Below, one piece after another: positions 1 to 6,013 of a stretch of 11,710 bases of DNA. The stretch comes from an uncultured Streptococcus sp. (GTDB taxonomy: Bacteria > Bacillota > Bacilli > Lactobacillales > Streptococcaceae). Each line of letters opens with the position of its first letter. The first letter of the stretch is position 1. Below the pieces are notes generated by a model that was not told the origin of the DNA, made no database searches, and saw only the letters and a list, made by a program, of their open reading frames with translations. Location: contig NZ_CALHWC010000017.1 in the NCBI RefSeq assembly GCF_938036805.1, forward strand, positions 1-11,710, given 5' to 3'. The position numbers and the translations under genes are program-made.

Positions 1-603
1 GACAGTTTTAAGAGCGATCAATATCAGCAATTAGTAACAGCTTTGATTGATGGGAATCCAGTGCCTAGTACTATCGTTAAGAAGTTAGAAACGAATATTA
101 AACAGCGACAAAAGTACCCTAATCACTGGTCTCAGGTGCAGCAAATAAGTTTAGCGATTTTACACAAACAATATGGAAGGGAGTTTAAACCAATGTTAGA
201 TCACGAAAATACTAATCGTTCCTATCTCTTCGGAAGATTATTAGCTATTTTTGAATTGATGGAATTGAAAAAATATGAAATTGAGAATCCAAATAAGGAC
301 AAGAAAGAATCTAATAGGATAACAAATGCCGAGAGGTACTGGAATGCCTATACCAGCCAGCCAGCTAAATTAATGATGAATTTAGTAAATAAAATCAAGC
401 CTTATGAAGAGGCTGTGAAATTAAACGCTCATGGAATCTTTCATAAATTAGACAAAGAGCGAGCAGAAATTGTCCAATTACTCAGCCCCCTAATGGCAAA
501 GAAGGATATCAATGATCCCTTGGATTATCAATTTATTTTTGGTTACTATGCTGAAAAGCAGTTCTTTTATACAAAACAAGAAAAAAATGAAAGTGAGGAA
601 TAG
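1..603 (+). CDS. cas8c: Type I-C Cascade large subunit Cas8c (Csd1), 3' part only
   Basis: The frame is open from base 1 to the TAG at 601-603, so this is the C-terminal 200 residues of a protein that starts upstream of the window; a TTG at 43 is an internal Leu codon, not a start. Cas8c is the large subunit of the type I-C Cascade complex and takes part in PAM recognition and target DNA binding. The family assignment rests on C-terminal Csd1 features: the GRLLAIFE segment, the ERYWNAYTSQPA segment, a helical stretch rich in charged residues, and the closing FIFGYYAEKQ segment, equivalent to the 'GYY-Q' end of Csd1 proteins. The order with cas7, cas4, cas1 and cas2 directly downstream is the standard I-C order. 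cas7 starts 3 bases after the stop. An internal translation start (see 193-603) probably makes Cas11c from the same frame. Confidence 0.93.
   Translation, partial: DSFKSDQYQQLVTALIDGNPVPSTIVKKLETNIKQRQKYPNHWSQVQQISLAILHKQYGREFKPMLDHENTNRSYLFGRLLAIFELMELKKYEIENPNKDKKESNRITNAERYWNAYTSQPAKLMMNLVNKIKPYEEAVKLNAHGIFHKLDKERAEIVQLLSPLMAKKDINDPLDYQFIFGYYAEKQFFYTKQEKNESEE
193..603 (+). CDS. cas11c: Probable internal translation product Cas11c (small subunit of type I-C Cascade)
   Basis: Seen in the sequence: an ATG at 193 lies in the cas8c frame and is preceded by AAGGGAG (177-183), nine bases upstream. This is a near-perfect Shine-Dalgarno site with no reason to exist inside a gene unless it is used. 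The product would be 136 residues, starting MLDHENTNRSYLFGRLLAIF and ending with the Cas8c C-terminus. Known for the family: type I-C systems lack a separate cas11 gene and make the small subunit from an internal start near the 3' end of cas8c; the product is roughly 120-140 residues, mostly helical, and several copies line the belly of Cascade. Length, position and the GRL-A segment near the N-terminus all agree. That the start is used in this organism is inference. A few other in-frame ATG codons follow (for example in the IFELMEL segment), but none has a comparable ribosome binding site. Confidence 0.75.
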   Translation: MLDHENTNRSYLFGRLLAIFELMELKKYEIENPNKDKKESNRITNAERYWNAYTSQPAKLMMNLVNKIKPYEEAVKLNAHGIFHKLDKERAEIVQLLSPLMAKKDINDPLDYQFIFGYYAEKQFFYTKQEKNESEE

Positions 604-606
604 TAG

Positions 607-1458
607 ATGTTGGAACACAAGATTGATTTTATGGTAACGGTTGAAGTGAGGGAAGCTAATGCAAATGGAGATCCCTTGTCAGGAAATATGCCAAGAACAA
701 ATGCAGCCAATCAAGGCTTAATCAGCGATGTAGCCATCAAGCGCAAAATCCGCAATCGGATGCAGGATTTTGGCCACACCATCTTTGTACAAGCAAACGA
801 TCGCATTGAGGATGGGCTTAATTCACTTGAGAAACGGTTTAAGACTCAATTTACAGGAAAAGAATCAGATGAAGAAATTAATGAAAAAGCCAATCAATTA
901 TGGATGGATGTCCGTTCGTTTGGTCAAGTGTTCACTTATCTAAAAGATCGCTCGTTTGCTATTCGTGGACCGGTTTCTGTCAGCATGGCTAAATCTTTGG
1001 ATCCAATCATCATCTCTAGTTTACAGATTACTCGAAGCACAAATGGTGTCGAACCTAAAAAAGCAGGTGGACGTTCATCTGATACGATGGGGACTAAGCA
1101 TTTTGTGGACTATGGCGTCTATGTCATCAAAGGTTCGATTAATCCAAATTTTGCTGAAAAAACAGGATTCTCTAACGAAGATGCTGAAGTTATTAAGGAA
1201 GTGCTCGTTAGTCTTTTTGAAAACGATGCCTCTTCTGCTCGTCCAGAAGGCTCTATGCGTGTTCGTGAGGTATTCTGGTTTACTCATTCTAATAAGTTAG
1301 GAAATGTTTCCAGTGCGCGTGTTTTTGATTTGATTGAATTTGACAAAGAAAAACAGGATAAAGATAGTTACGATGACTACCGCATTCATCTGAATCAAGA
1401 AAAATTAGCAGAATATGAAGCTAAAGGATTGAAAGTTGATATCTTAGAAGGACTGTAA
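607..1458 (+). CDS. cas7: Type I-C Cascade backbone protein Cas7 (Csd2)
   Basis: This 283-residue protein is the Cas7 backbone subunit; several copies wrap the crRNA spacer in type I-C Cascade in the cytoplasm. Family hallmarks are the N-terminal RRM-like strand followed by EANANGDPLSGNMPRTN (about residues 17-33) and ISDVAIKRKIRNRM (about 39-52), which correspond to the 'NPNGDP-GN-PR' and 'TDV-KRKIRN' motifs of Csd2. The central SFAIRGPVSVSMAKSLDPI and ITRSTNG segments are also typical. The length is normal for Csd2. The start at ATG 607 is supported by GAGG at 595-598, eight bases upstream, inside the end of cas8c. The cas8c-cas7 gap is 3 bases and the cas7-cas4 gap is 1 base, so these genes are surely co-transcribed. 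No frameshift or missing core motif is visible. Confidence 0.96.
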   Translation: MLEHKIDFMVTVEVREANANGDPLSGNMPRTNAANQGLISDVAIKRKIRNRMQDFGHTIFVQANDRIEDGLNSLEKRFKTQFTGKESDEEINEKANQLWMDVRSFGQVFTYLKDRSFAIRGPVSVSMAKSLDPIIISSLQITRSTNGVEPKKAGGRSSDTMGTKHFVDYGVYVIKGSINPNFAEKTGFSNEDAEVIKEVLVSLFENDASSARPEGSMRVREVFWFTHSNKLGNVSSARVFDLIEFDKEKQDKDSYDDYRIHLNQEKLAEYEAKGLKVDILEGL

Positions 1459-1459
1459 A

Positions 1460-2131
1460 ATGGTTTATGCTGAAAGTGACTATTTGATGTTATCTGGTAT
1501 TCAGCATTTCCAATTCTGCAAGTGCCAATGGAGTTTGATTCATATTGAGCAGCAGTGGGCTGAAAACGAAGCGACAGCTCATGGGCAGATTTTGCATCAA
1601 AAGGCGGATAATCCTTATATTAAAGAAAAGCGAAAGGATGTCATAACCTCACGAGCTATGCATGTCTCATCAAAAGAGCTTGGTCTCTATGGGATATTGG
1701 ATGTGGTTGAATTCCATAAGGATGAAAATGGAGTTCCATTAAAAGGAAAACGTGGCAAATGGCTTCCTGTCATTATTGAATATAAGCGTGGAAAACCAAA
1801 ACGAGATACCCGAGATATTGTTCAGCTGGTTGCTCAAACGATTTGTCTTGAAGAAACTCTTGGGTGCGCAATCGAGTATGGCTATCTTTATTACCATAGT
1901 GTGAATCAAAAGAGGCAAATAGAAATCACCTCTGATTTACGAAAAGAAGTAGCCGAGTTAGCTTGCCAAATGCATGAATATTATGACAAAAAGCTTATTC
2001 CAAAAGCTGAATATTTTAAAAACTGTCAGTTATGCTCCTTAGTTGATATTTGCATGCCGCGTTTGACTAAAAAGGCGCGCAATATTGACAATTACATTTT
2101 CCAAGCATTAAAAAGTGAGGATAGCTTATGA
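1460..2131 (+). CDS. cas4: CRISPR adaptation nuclease Cas4 (RecB-like, iron-sulfur)
   Basis: This 223-residue protein is a Cas4 exonuclease, which helps Cas1-Cas2 choose, trim and orient new spacers so that they match the PAM. Visible RecB-family residues are H46 in HGQILHQ, D81 in GILD, E107 and K109 in IEYKRG, and Q122 in VQLVAQ. Four cysteines fit the iron-sulfur cluster: C20 (C22 is an alternative) near the N-terminus, and C189, C192 and C198 in the C-terminal CQLCSLVDIC segment. All catalytic and cluster positions are present, so the protein looks functional. The start at 1460 is one base after the cas7 stop and has AAGGA at 1448-1452 as ribosome binding site. The TGA stop overlaps the cas1 ATG (ATGA at 2128-2131), pointing to translational coupling with Cas1, with which Cas4 works physically. 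Confidence 0.95.
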   Translation: MVYAESDYLMLSGIQHFQFCKCQWSLIHIEQQWAENEATAHGQILHQKADNPYIKEKRKDVITSRAMHVSSKELGLYGILDVVEFHKDENGVPLKGKRGKWLPVIIEYKRGKPKRDTRDIVQLVAQTICLEETLGCAIEYGYLYYHSVNQKRQIEITSDLRKEVAELACQMHEYYDKKLIPKAEYFKNCQLCSLVDICMPRLTKKARNIDNYIFQALKSEDSL

Positions 2132-3153
2132 AAAAGCTACTTAATACTCTATATTTGACTCAAGATAATTTTTATTTAACGCGTGAACGAGATAATATCG
2201 TTATCAAGCAAGAAGGTAAAGTTATCAGTCGTTTCCCATGTCGAATTATTGACGGAATTGTTTGTTTTTCTTATTTGGGAGCGTCTCCTTCTTTGATTGA
2301 ACTCTGTGCTGAGAATCAGATTAATTTGTCCTTCCATACCCCGCAAGGACGCTTTTGCGGTCGATTTGTTGGGCAAACAAATGGGAATGTTTTGCTAAGA
2401 AGGCAGCATTATCGTTTGGCTGATGAAGAACAATCTCTAGAATATGCAAAACATTTTATTCTTGCTAAAATTTCAAATTCTAGAAAATATTTACTACGTT
2501 TTAAGCGTGATCATCGCGATCGGATTGATAGCCAACTATTTGAAGAAGTGAATACGGAATTGACTTGGGCCTTGGAACAGGTTCAAGCAGCTGAAAACAA
2601 GGATTCTCTTTTAGGAATAGAGGGTCAGGCAGCAAACCAATATTTTCGTATTTTTAATGATTTAGTATTAACTGATAAGGAGACTTTTCAGTTTAATGGG
2701 CGAACTAGACGCCCTCCATTAGATTGTGTCAATGCTTTGTTATCATTTGGCTATAGTTTATTAACATATGAATGCCAATCTGCTTTGGAAGCAGTAGGGC
2801 TGGATAGTTATGTTGGCTTCTTTCATACGGATAGGCCAGGTCGTGCTAGCTTGGCATTGGATTTAGTCGAAGAATTTCGTGCTTATATAGTTGACAGATT
2901 TGTGTTTTCTTTGATAAATAAAGCTCAGTTAAGCAAAAAACATTTTGACTTTAAGGAAAATGGAAGTGTCATATTAACTGAAAAAGGGCGTGCAATTTTT
3001 ATTGAAGCCTGGCAAAAGCGGAAACATCAGGAAGTAGAACATCCTTTCACTAAAGAAAAAGTGAAATTGATGTTACTGCCCTATATCCAAGCACAGTTAT
3101 TGGCCAAGACAATCCGTGGAGAATTGGAATCCTATCCACCGTTTTTAATATAG
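2128..3153 (+). CDS. cas1: CRISPR integrase Cas1 (type I-C)
   Basis: This 341-residue protein is the metal-dependent integrase that, with Cas2, inserts new spacers at the leader end of the array. It has the N-terminal beta-rich domain (LNTLYLTQDNFYLTRERDN; SYLGASPSLIELCAENQINL) and the helical catalytic domain. Conserved acidic and histidine residues are E165 in GIEGQAANQYF, H233 in FFHTDRPGRASLALDL, and D245 with E248 in LDLVEEFR; these match the Glu-His-Asp metal site of the family. R237 and the following RASLALDLVEEFR helix are also typical. The length is normal for type I-C Cas1. The start overlaps the cas4 stop by 4 bases and has GAGG at 2117-2120. It is followed after 10 bases by cas2. 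An intact catalytic triad together with a long uniform array suggests that adaptation is, or recently was, active. Confidence 0.97.
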   Translation: MKKLLNTLYLTQDNFYLTRERDNIVIKQEGKVISRFPCRIIDGIVCFSYLGASPSLIELCAENQINLSFHTPQGRFCGRFVGQTNGNVLLRRQHYRLADEEQSLEYAKHFILAKISNSRKYLLRFKRDHRDRIDSQLFEEVNTELTWALEQVQAAENKDSLLGIEGQAANQYFRIFNDLVLTDKETFQFNGRTRRPPLDCVNALLSFGYSLLTYECQSALEAVGLDSYVGFFHTDRPGRASLALDLVEEFRAYIVDRFVFSLINKAQLSKKHFDFKENGSVILTEKGRAIFIEAWQKRKHQEVEHPFTKEKVKLMLLPYIQAQLLAKTIRGELESYPPFLI

Positions 3154-3163
3154 GAGCCGGTTT

Positions 3164-3457
3164 ATGATGGTATTAGTAACATATGATGTGAATACTGAAA
3201 CTGCGCAAGGCAGGAAAAGATTACGTCATGTGGCAAAATTATGCGTTGATTATGGGCAACGCGTTCAGAATTCAGTTTTTGAATGCTCAGTAACTCCTGC
3301 AGAATTTGTAGAAATAAAAGCTAAGCTTTTGAGTATAATTGACACTGAGTCCGACAGTATTCGTTTTTATTTGCTAGGAAAAAACTGGCAAAATCGTCTA
3401 GAAACGATTGGACGTGATACAAGTTATGATCCTGATATAGGGGTATTACTCCTTTAA
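3164..3457 (+). CDS. cas2: CRISPR adaptation protein Cas2 (type I-C)
   Basis: This 97-residue protein has the ferredoxin-like Cas2 fold. It begins MMVLVTYDVNTETAQGRKRL, a first beta strand ending in the conserved Asp (D8), followed by the Arg-rich helix (GRKRLRHVAKLC). The second strand carries QNSVFECSVTP, and the C-terminal part has RFYLLGKNW, all typical of type I-C Cas2. Cas2 bridges two Cas1 dimers in the integrase complex; the Asp gives nuclease activity in some family members but is not needed for integration in E. coli. The start is ATG 3164, with GGAG at 3153-3156 seven bases upstream and overlapping the cas1 stop; the next ATG (3167) is an equally plausible start and removes one residue. 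It is the last gene of the cas operon; the CRISPR leader begins immediately after it. Confidence 0.96.
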   Translation: MMVLVTYDVNTETAQGRKRLRHVAKLCVDYGQRVQNSVFECSVTPAEFVEIKAKLLSIIDTESDSIRFYLLGKNWQNRLETIGRDTSYDPDIGVLLL

Positions 3458-3603
3458 ATAGTCTAGTGCGAATGGATGTTACTCAGAAAAAAGCAGGACT
3501 TTCGCGCAAAAAATAAACAAAAATAAGGCAAAAATTCGAAATTCTAGAAGAGTTTACTTTCCTCGAAAGATAATTTTTGCCTAAAACAGTGCAACTACGC
3601 GCT
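3458..3603 (+). promoter_or_regulatory. CRISPR leader of the type I-C array
   Basis: This is a 146-base A+T-rich stretch between the cas2 stop and the first perfect repeat. The cas2-proximal position, and the fact that repeats decay only at the opposite end, identify it as the leader, where new spacers enter. It contains the perfect 11-bp inverted repeat AGGCAAAAATT (3526-3536) / AATTTTTGCCT (3572-3582), separated by 35 bases and ending 21 bases before the first repeat. A GATAAT at 3569-3574 could be a -10 box, but no convincing -35 lies 16-18 bases upstream, so I do not assign a promoter. No terminator separates cas2 from the array, so read-through from the cas operon is possible. No coding region of note is seen. 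Confidence 0.8.
3526..3582. repeat. Perfect 11-bp inverted repeat in the CRISPR leader
   Basis: AGGCAAAAATT at 3526-3536 is the exact reverse complement of AATTTTTGCCT at 3572-3582. The loop is 35 bases, too long for a standard terminator, and no T tract follows. A protein-binding pair of sites or a DNA-bending element for spacer integration is possible, but that is inference. Confidence 0.7.
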
Positions 3604-5687
3604 GTCGCTCCCTTCACGGGGGCGTGGATTGAAATTGGCTTCTATAGATAGGTACAGGCTATCAGTGTCAGTCGCTCCCTTCACGGGGGCGTGGATTGAA
3701 ATAAGGATGATACCATCTTCTTTTTCTTCCCAAGAAAGTCGCTCCCTTCACGGGGGCGTGGATTGAAATAGCTCTAACGGAAAATGAAACTATCGGAACT
3801 CGTGTCGCTCCCTTCACGGGGGCGTGGATTGAAATATAGTGTTGTTTTCCTTTTCTTTTGTTGATTGAGTCGCTCCCTTCACGGGGGCGTGGATTGAAAT
3901 TATCTTTTCCAGTCTTTGATATATCCTGAAATACTGTCGCTCCCTTCACGGGGGCGTGGATTGAAATTCATTCGTTCGAGATATTCAGTCATAGCCATTG
4001 TGTCGCTCCCTTCACGGGGGCGTGGATTGAAATTTTGCTTGGGGGTATAAACCGACTTGGGACGGTGTCGCTCCCTTCACGGGGGCGTGGATTGAAATCG
4101 TCCACGGTTGTTGATGTTGAAATCGAGGATAAGGTCGCTCCCTTCACGGGGGCGTGGATTGAAATTTTCAACGAACAACGTTACAAGATGAACTGGGAGG
4201 TCGCTCCCTTCACGGGGGCGTGGATTGAAATATGATTAGTGACCTCTGTTTAAATTAGTGATGAAGTCGCTCCCTTCACGGGGGCGTGGATTGAAATACT
4301 TTAGGTTTAACAGCAGGCGCCACTTTAGGCTGTCGCTCCCTTCACGGGGGCGTGGATTGAAATTGAGTTGAGTTTGCAGACGGTAGCATTGCCTCCTGTC
4401 GCTCCCTTCACGGGGGCGTGGATTGAAATTTGTATCGGCTATCAGCCTGTGACCACTTATCCCGTCGCTCCCTTCACGGGGGCGTGGATTGAAATTTGCC
4501 TTTGGTAAAAACCTCGCAGAAGTTTCGCGAGTCGCTCCCTTCACGGGGGCGTGGATTGAAATTATGATGATAGATTGACCTTGATTATAGATGAAAGTCG
4601 CTCCCTTCACGGGGGCGTGGATTGAAATTGAATAGCTCCATCTTCAACGCCGAAAGCATCTTGTCGCTCCCTTCACGGGGGCGTGGATTGAAATCAATAA
4701 TGTAAATAACAGTTCAAGTAGCAATGATGTCGCTCCCTTCACGGGGGCGTGGATTGAAATCCCTCTTATAGCATGTACAGTAGTTCGCTCTATCGTCGCT
4801 CCCTTCACGGGGGCGTGGATTGAAATAAGAGAGCTGATGAAGGTTGTCTAAAGCAAAAAAGGTCGCTCCCTTCACGGGGGCGTGGATTGAAATTTTGTAC
4901 AAGGCTACATTTTCAGCCATCACTTTACGTCGCTCCCTTCACGGGGGCGTGGATTGAAATATAACCTTGTCAATGATGATGACGAGCCTATCATGTCGCT
5001 CCCTTCACGGGGGCGTGGATTGAAATTTTGTACTGAAAGTTGTCTTAGTGTTGGTACTACGTCGCTCCCTTCACGGGGGCGTGGATTGAAATAGGAGTAG
5101 CGACTTTAGGGACTGCTGGCGCAACCAGTCGCTCCCTTCACGGGGGCGTGGATTGAAATAGCTATCCAGTGCATGCACTTGATGAATCAGGCGGTCGCTC
5201 CCTTCACGGGGGCGTGGATTGAAATCCATAATCAACAACTTTAGGACTAACAACTGCAGTCGCTCCCTTCACGGGGGCGTGGATTGAAATCTAAAATTAT
5301 TGAACTCTCTCCATCTAAGCTATCGTCGCTCCCTTCACGGGGGCGTGGATTGAAATTAGCGAGGAGCTAACAAAACTCCAAAGCACCAAAGGTCGCTCCC
5401 TTCACGGGGGCGTGGATTGAAATTTTTTTGGTTTGGAAGATTCTATCTTGCAAAGCGGTCGCTCCCTTCACGGGGGCGTGGATTGAAATTGGTACAGCCT
5501 CAAAATTTTCAAGCGGTCGTCTCGTCGCTCCCTTCACGGGGGCGTGGATTGAAATCTGAAACTGAGTTCCCAAAGCTACCCCGATATCCGTCGCTCCCTT
5601 CACGGGGGCGTGGATTGAAATTGGACAAGGTCTTAGCAAAATCATTTGACTATAAGTCGCTCCCTTCACGGGAGAGTGAATTGAGAT
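3604..5687 (+). CRISPR. Type I-C CRISPR array, 32 repeats and 31 spacers
   Basis: The repeat is 32 bp, begins GTCGCTCCCTTCACG and ends GGATTGAAAT, the classic subtype I-C form. Repeats 1-31 (first 3604-3635, last 5590-5621) look identical; repeat 32 (5656-5687) is degenerate. The 31 spacers are 33 bp (three), 34 bp (nineteen) or 35 bp (nine), all different from each other. Repeat positions 3-9 (CGCTCCC) pair with 15-21 (GGGGGCG) around a 5-base loop, giving the stem expected for Cas5c cutting; one pair is a G-U wobble. The crRNA reads on the + strand, the same direction as the cas genes. Array ends: leader side at 3604, decayed side at 5687 and beyond. No spacer visibly matches another part of this window. 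Spacer targets cannot be named without a database search. Confidence 0.99.
5656..5687 (+). repeat. Degenerate leader-distal type I-C repeat (repeat 32)
   Basis: The first 17 bases are identical to the consensus. Four changes follow, all in the 3' half, at repeat positions 18 (G to A), 20 (C to A), 24 (G to A) and 30 (A to G). The change at 18 converts the stem's G-U wobble to a U-A pair, while the change at 20 breaks a G-C pair. A decayed terminal repeat is normal at the old end of an array. Confidence 0.95.
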
Positions 5688-5722
5688 ATAAAAATAGCGA
5701 ATTCTTTAGTTATTTCAGAAGT

Positions 5723-5730
5723 GTCGCTCC
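5723..5730 (+). repeat. Eight-base stub of a 33rd type I-C repeat
   Basis: GTCGCTCC, identical to the first eight bases of the I-C repeat, lies exactly 35 bases after the end of repeat 32, the right place for the next repeat after one more spacer (5688-5722). The following 24 bases do not match the repeat. It is best read as an old repeat that was broken by deletion or recombination. Eight bases alone could be chance; the spacing makes it credible. Confidence 0.7.
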
Positions 5731-5811
5731 GTCTCAGAATGTGACTTTTCATGAACCTACTACAGTTGACAAATATCCAACTTCTCGTTTTGATCGGCAG
5801 GATATTGGGTA

Positions 5812-5847
5812 GTTTTAGAGCTGTGTTGTTTCGAATGGTTCCAAAAC
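5812..5847 (+). repeat. Solitary type II-A CRISPR repeat (36 bp)
   Basis: The segment begins GTTTTAGAGCTGTGTTG and ends GAATGGTTCCAAAAC, 36 bases, matching from memory the repeat of the S. thermophilus CRISPR3 type II-A (Cas9) class. It is unrelated to the I-C repeats beside it. Only one copy is present: no second copy is seen 30 bases on either side, and no cas9, csn2 or tracrRNA gene is visible in the window. On the other strand it reads as the complement of the repeat without the bulged, diverging anti-repeat of a tracrRNA, so it is a repeat and not a tracrRNA gene. Confidence 0.9.
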
Positions 5848-5875
5848 CGCTCCAAAGAGCCCTACATAGTCCAAT

Positions 5876-5906
5876 AAATCCGATTCTTGAAAGGAGAGTC
5901 GGATTT
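5876..5906. terminator. Rho-independent terminator-like hairpin after the CRISPR region
   Basis: AAATCCGATTCT (5876-5887) pairs with AGAGTCGGATTT (5895-5906) over 12 positions with one G-U wobble and a 7-base loop. The 3' arm ends in TTTT (5904-5907), and the 5' arm starts with A residues, so it could work in both directions. It would stop transcripts from the array, or from a lost upstream CRISPR locus, before the ABC transporter promoter. Confidence 0.75.
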
Positions 5907-5957
5907 TAAATTTATTCGATTTCGATTTTCTTCCTATAAATTTTTAGCAACATCTGC

Positions 5958-5985
5958 TTGTATTTTCCTTAGATTCTGTTATAAT
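5958..5985 (+). promoter_or_regulatory. Promoter of the amino-acid ABC transporter operon
   Basis: TATAAT at 5980-5985 is preceded by TG one base upstream (5977-5978), an extended -10. A weak -35, TTGTAT (5958-5963), lies 16 bases upstream. The ribosome binding site AGGAGG follows at 6002-6007. Confidence 0.8.
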
Positions 5986-6013
5986 GGTAAAACATTTATT
6001 TAGGAGGAAGAGA

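Noticed and set aside
956..1300. Alternative-frame open reading frames inside cas7 on both strands
   Set aside because: The main frame holds the Cas7 motifs. The others have no supported start and no recognisable domain.
3545..3574. Promoter in the CRISPR leader with GATAAT (3569-3574) as -10
   Set aside because: No hexamer near TTGACA lies 16-18 bases upstream and there is no extended -10; too weak to annotate.
5451..5530. AAGCGGTCG occurring at the end of spacer 28 plus repeat and again within spacer 29, suggesting a misplaced insertion
   Set aside because: The shared stretch is only about nine bases and spacer 29 has a normal length of 34, so coincidence is the simpler reading.
5746..5781. 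A second, degenerate II-A repeat one 30-base spacer upstream of the lone repeat
   Set aside because: Only a few bases at each end agree (TTT near the start, AAC at the end); the rest is no better than chance.
3668..5812. Several open frames of 60-131 codons on both strands, with repeated peptides such as SLPSRGRGLK, ISIHAPVKGAT and FNPRPREGSD
   Set aside because: They are translations of the CRISPR repeats and spacers, a well-known source of false proteins in databases. They have no ribosome binding sites and stop at random in spacers.
5812..5847. Possible tracrRNA gene on the minus strand at the II-A repeat
   Set aside because: The complement matches the repeat along its full length, without the diverging anti-repeat and the downstream stem-loops of a tracrRNA.
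5984..6013. Upstream ATG giving a permease ten residues longer (MVKHLFRRKR)
   Set aside because: This ATG overlaps the -10 box TATAAT (5980-5985), so it would be at or before the transcription start. The ATG at 6014 has a perfect AGGAGG.
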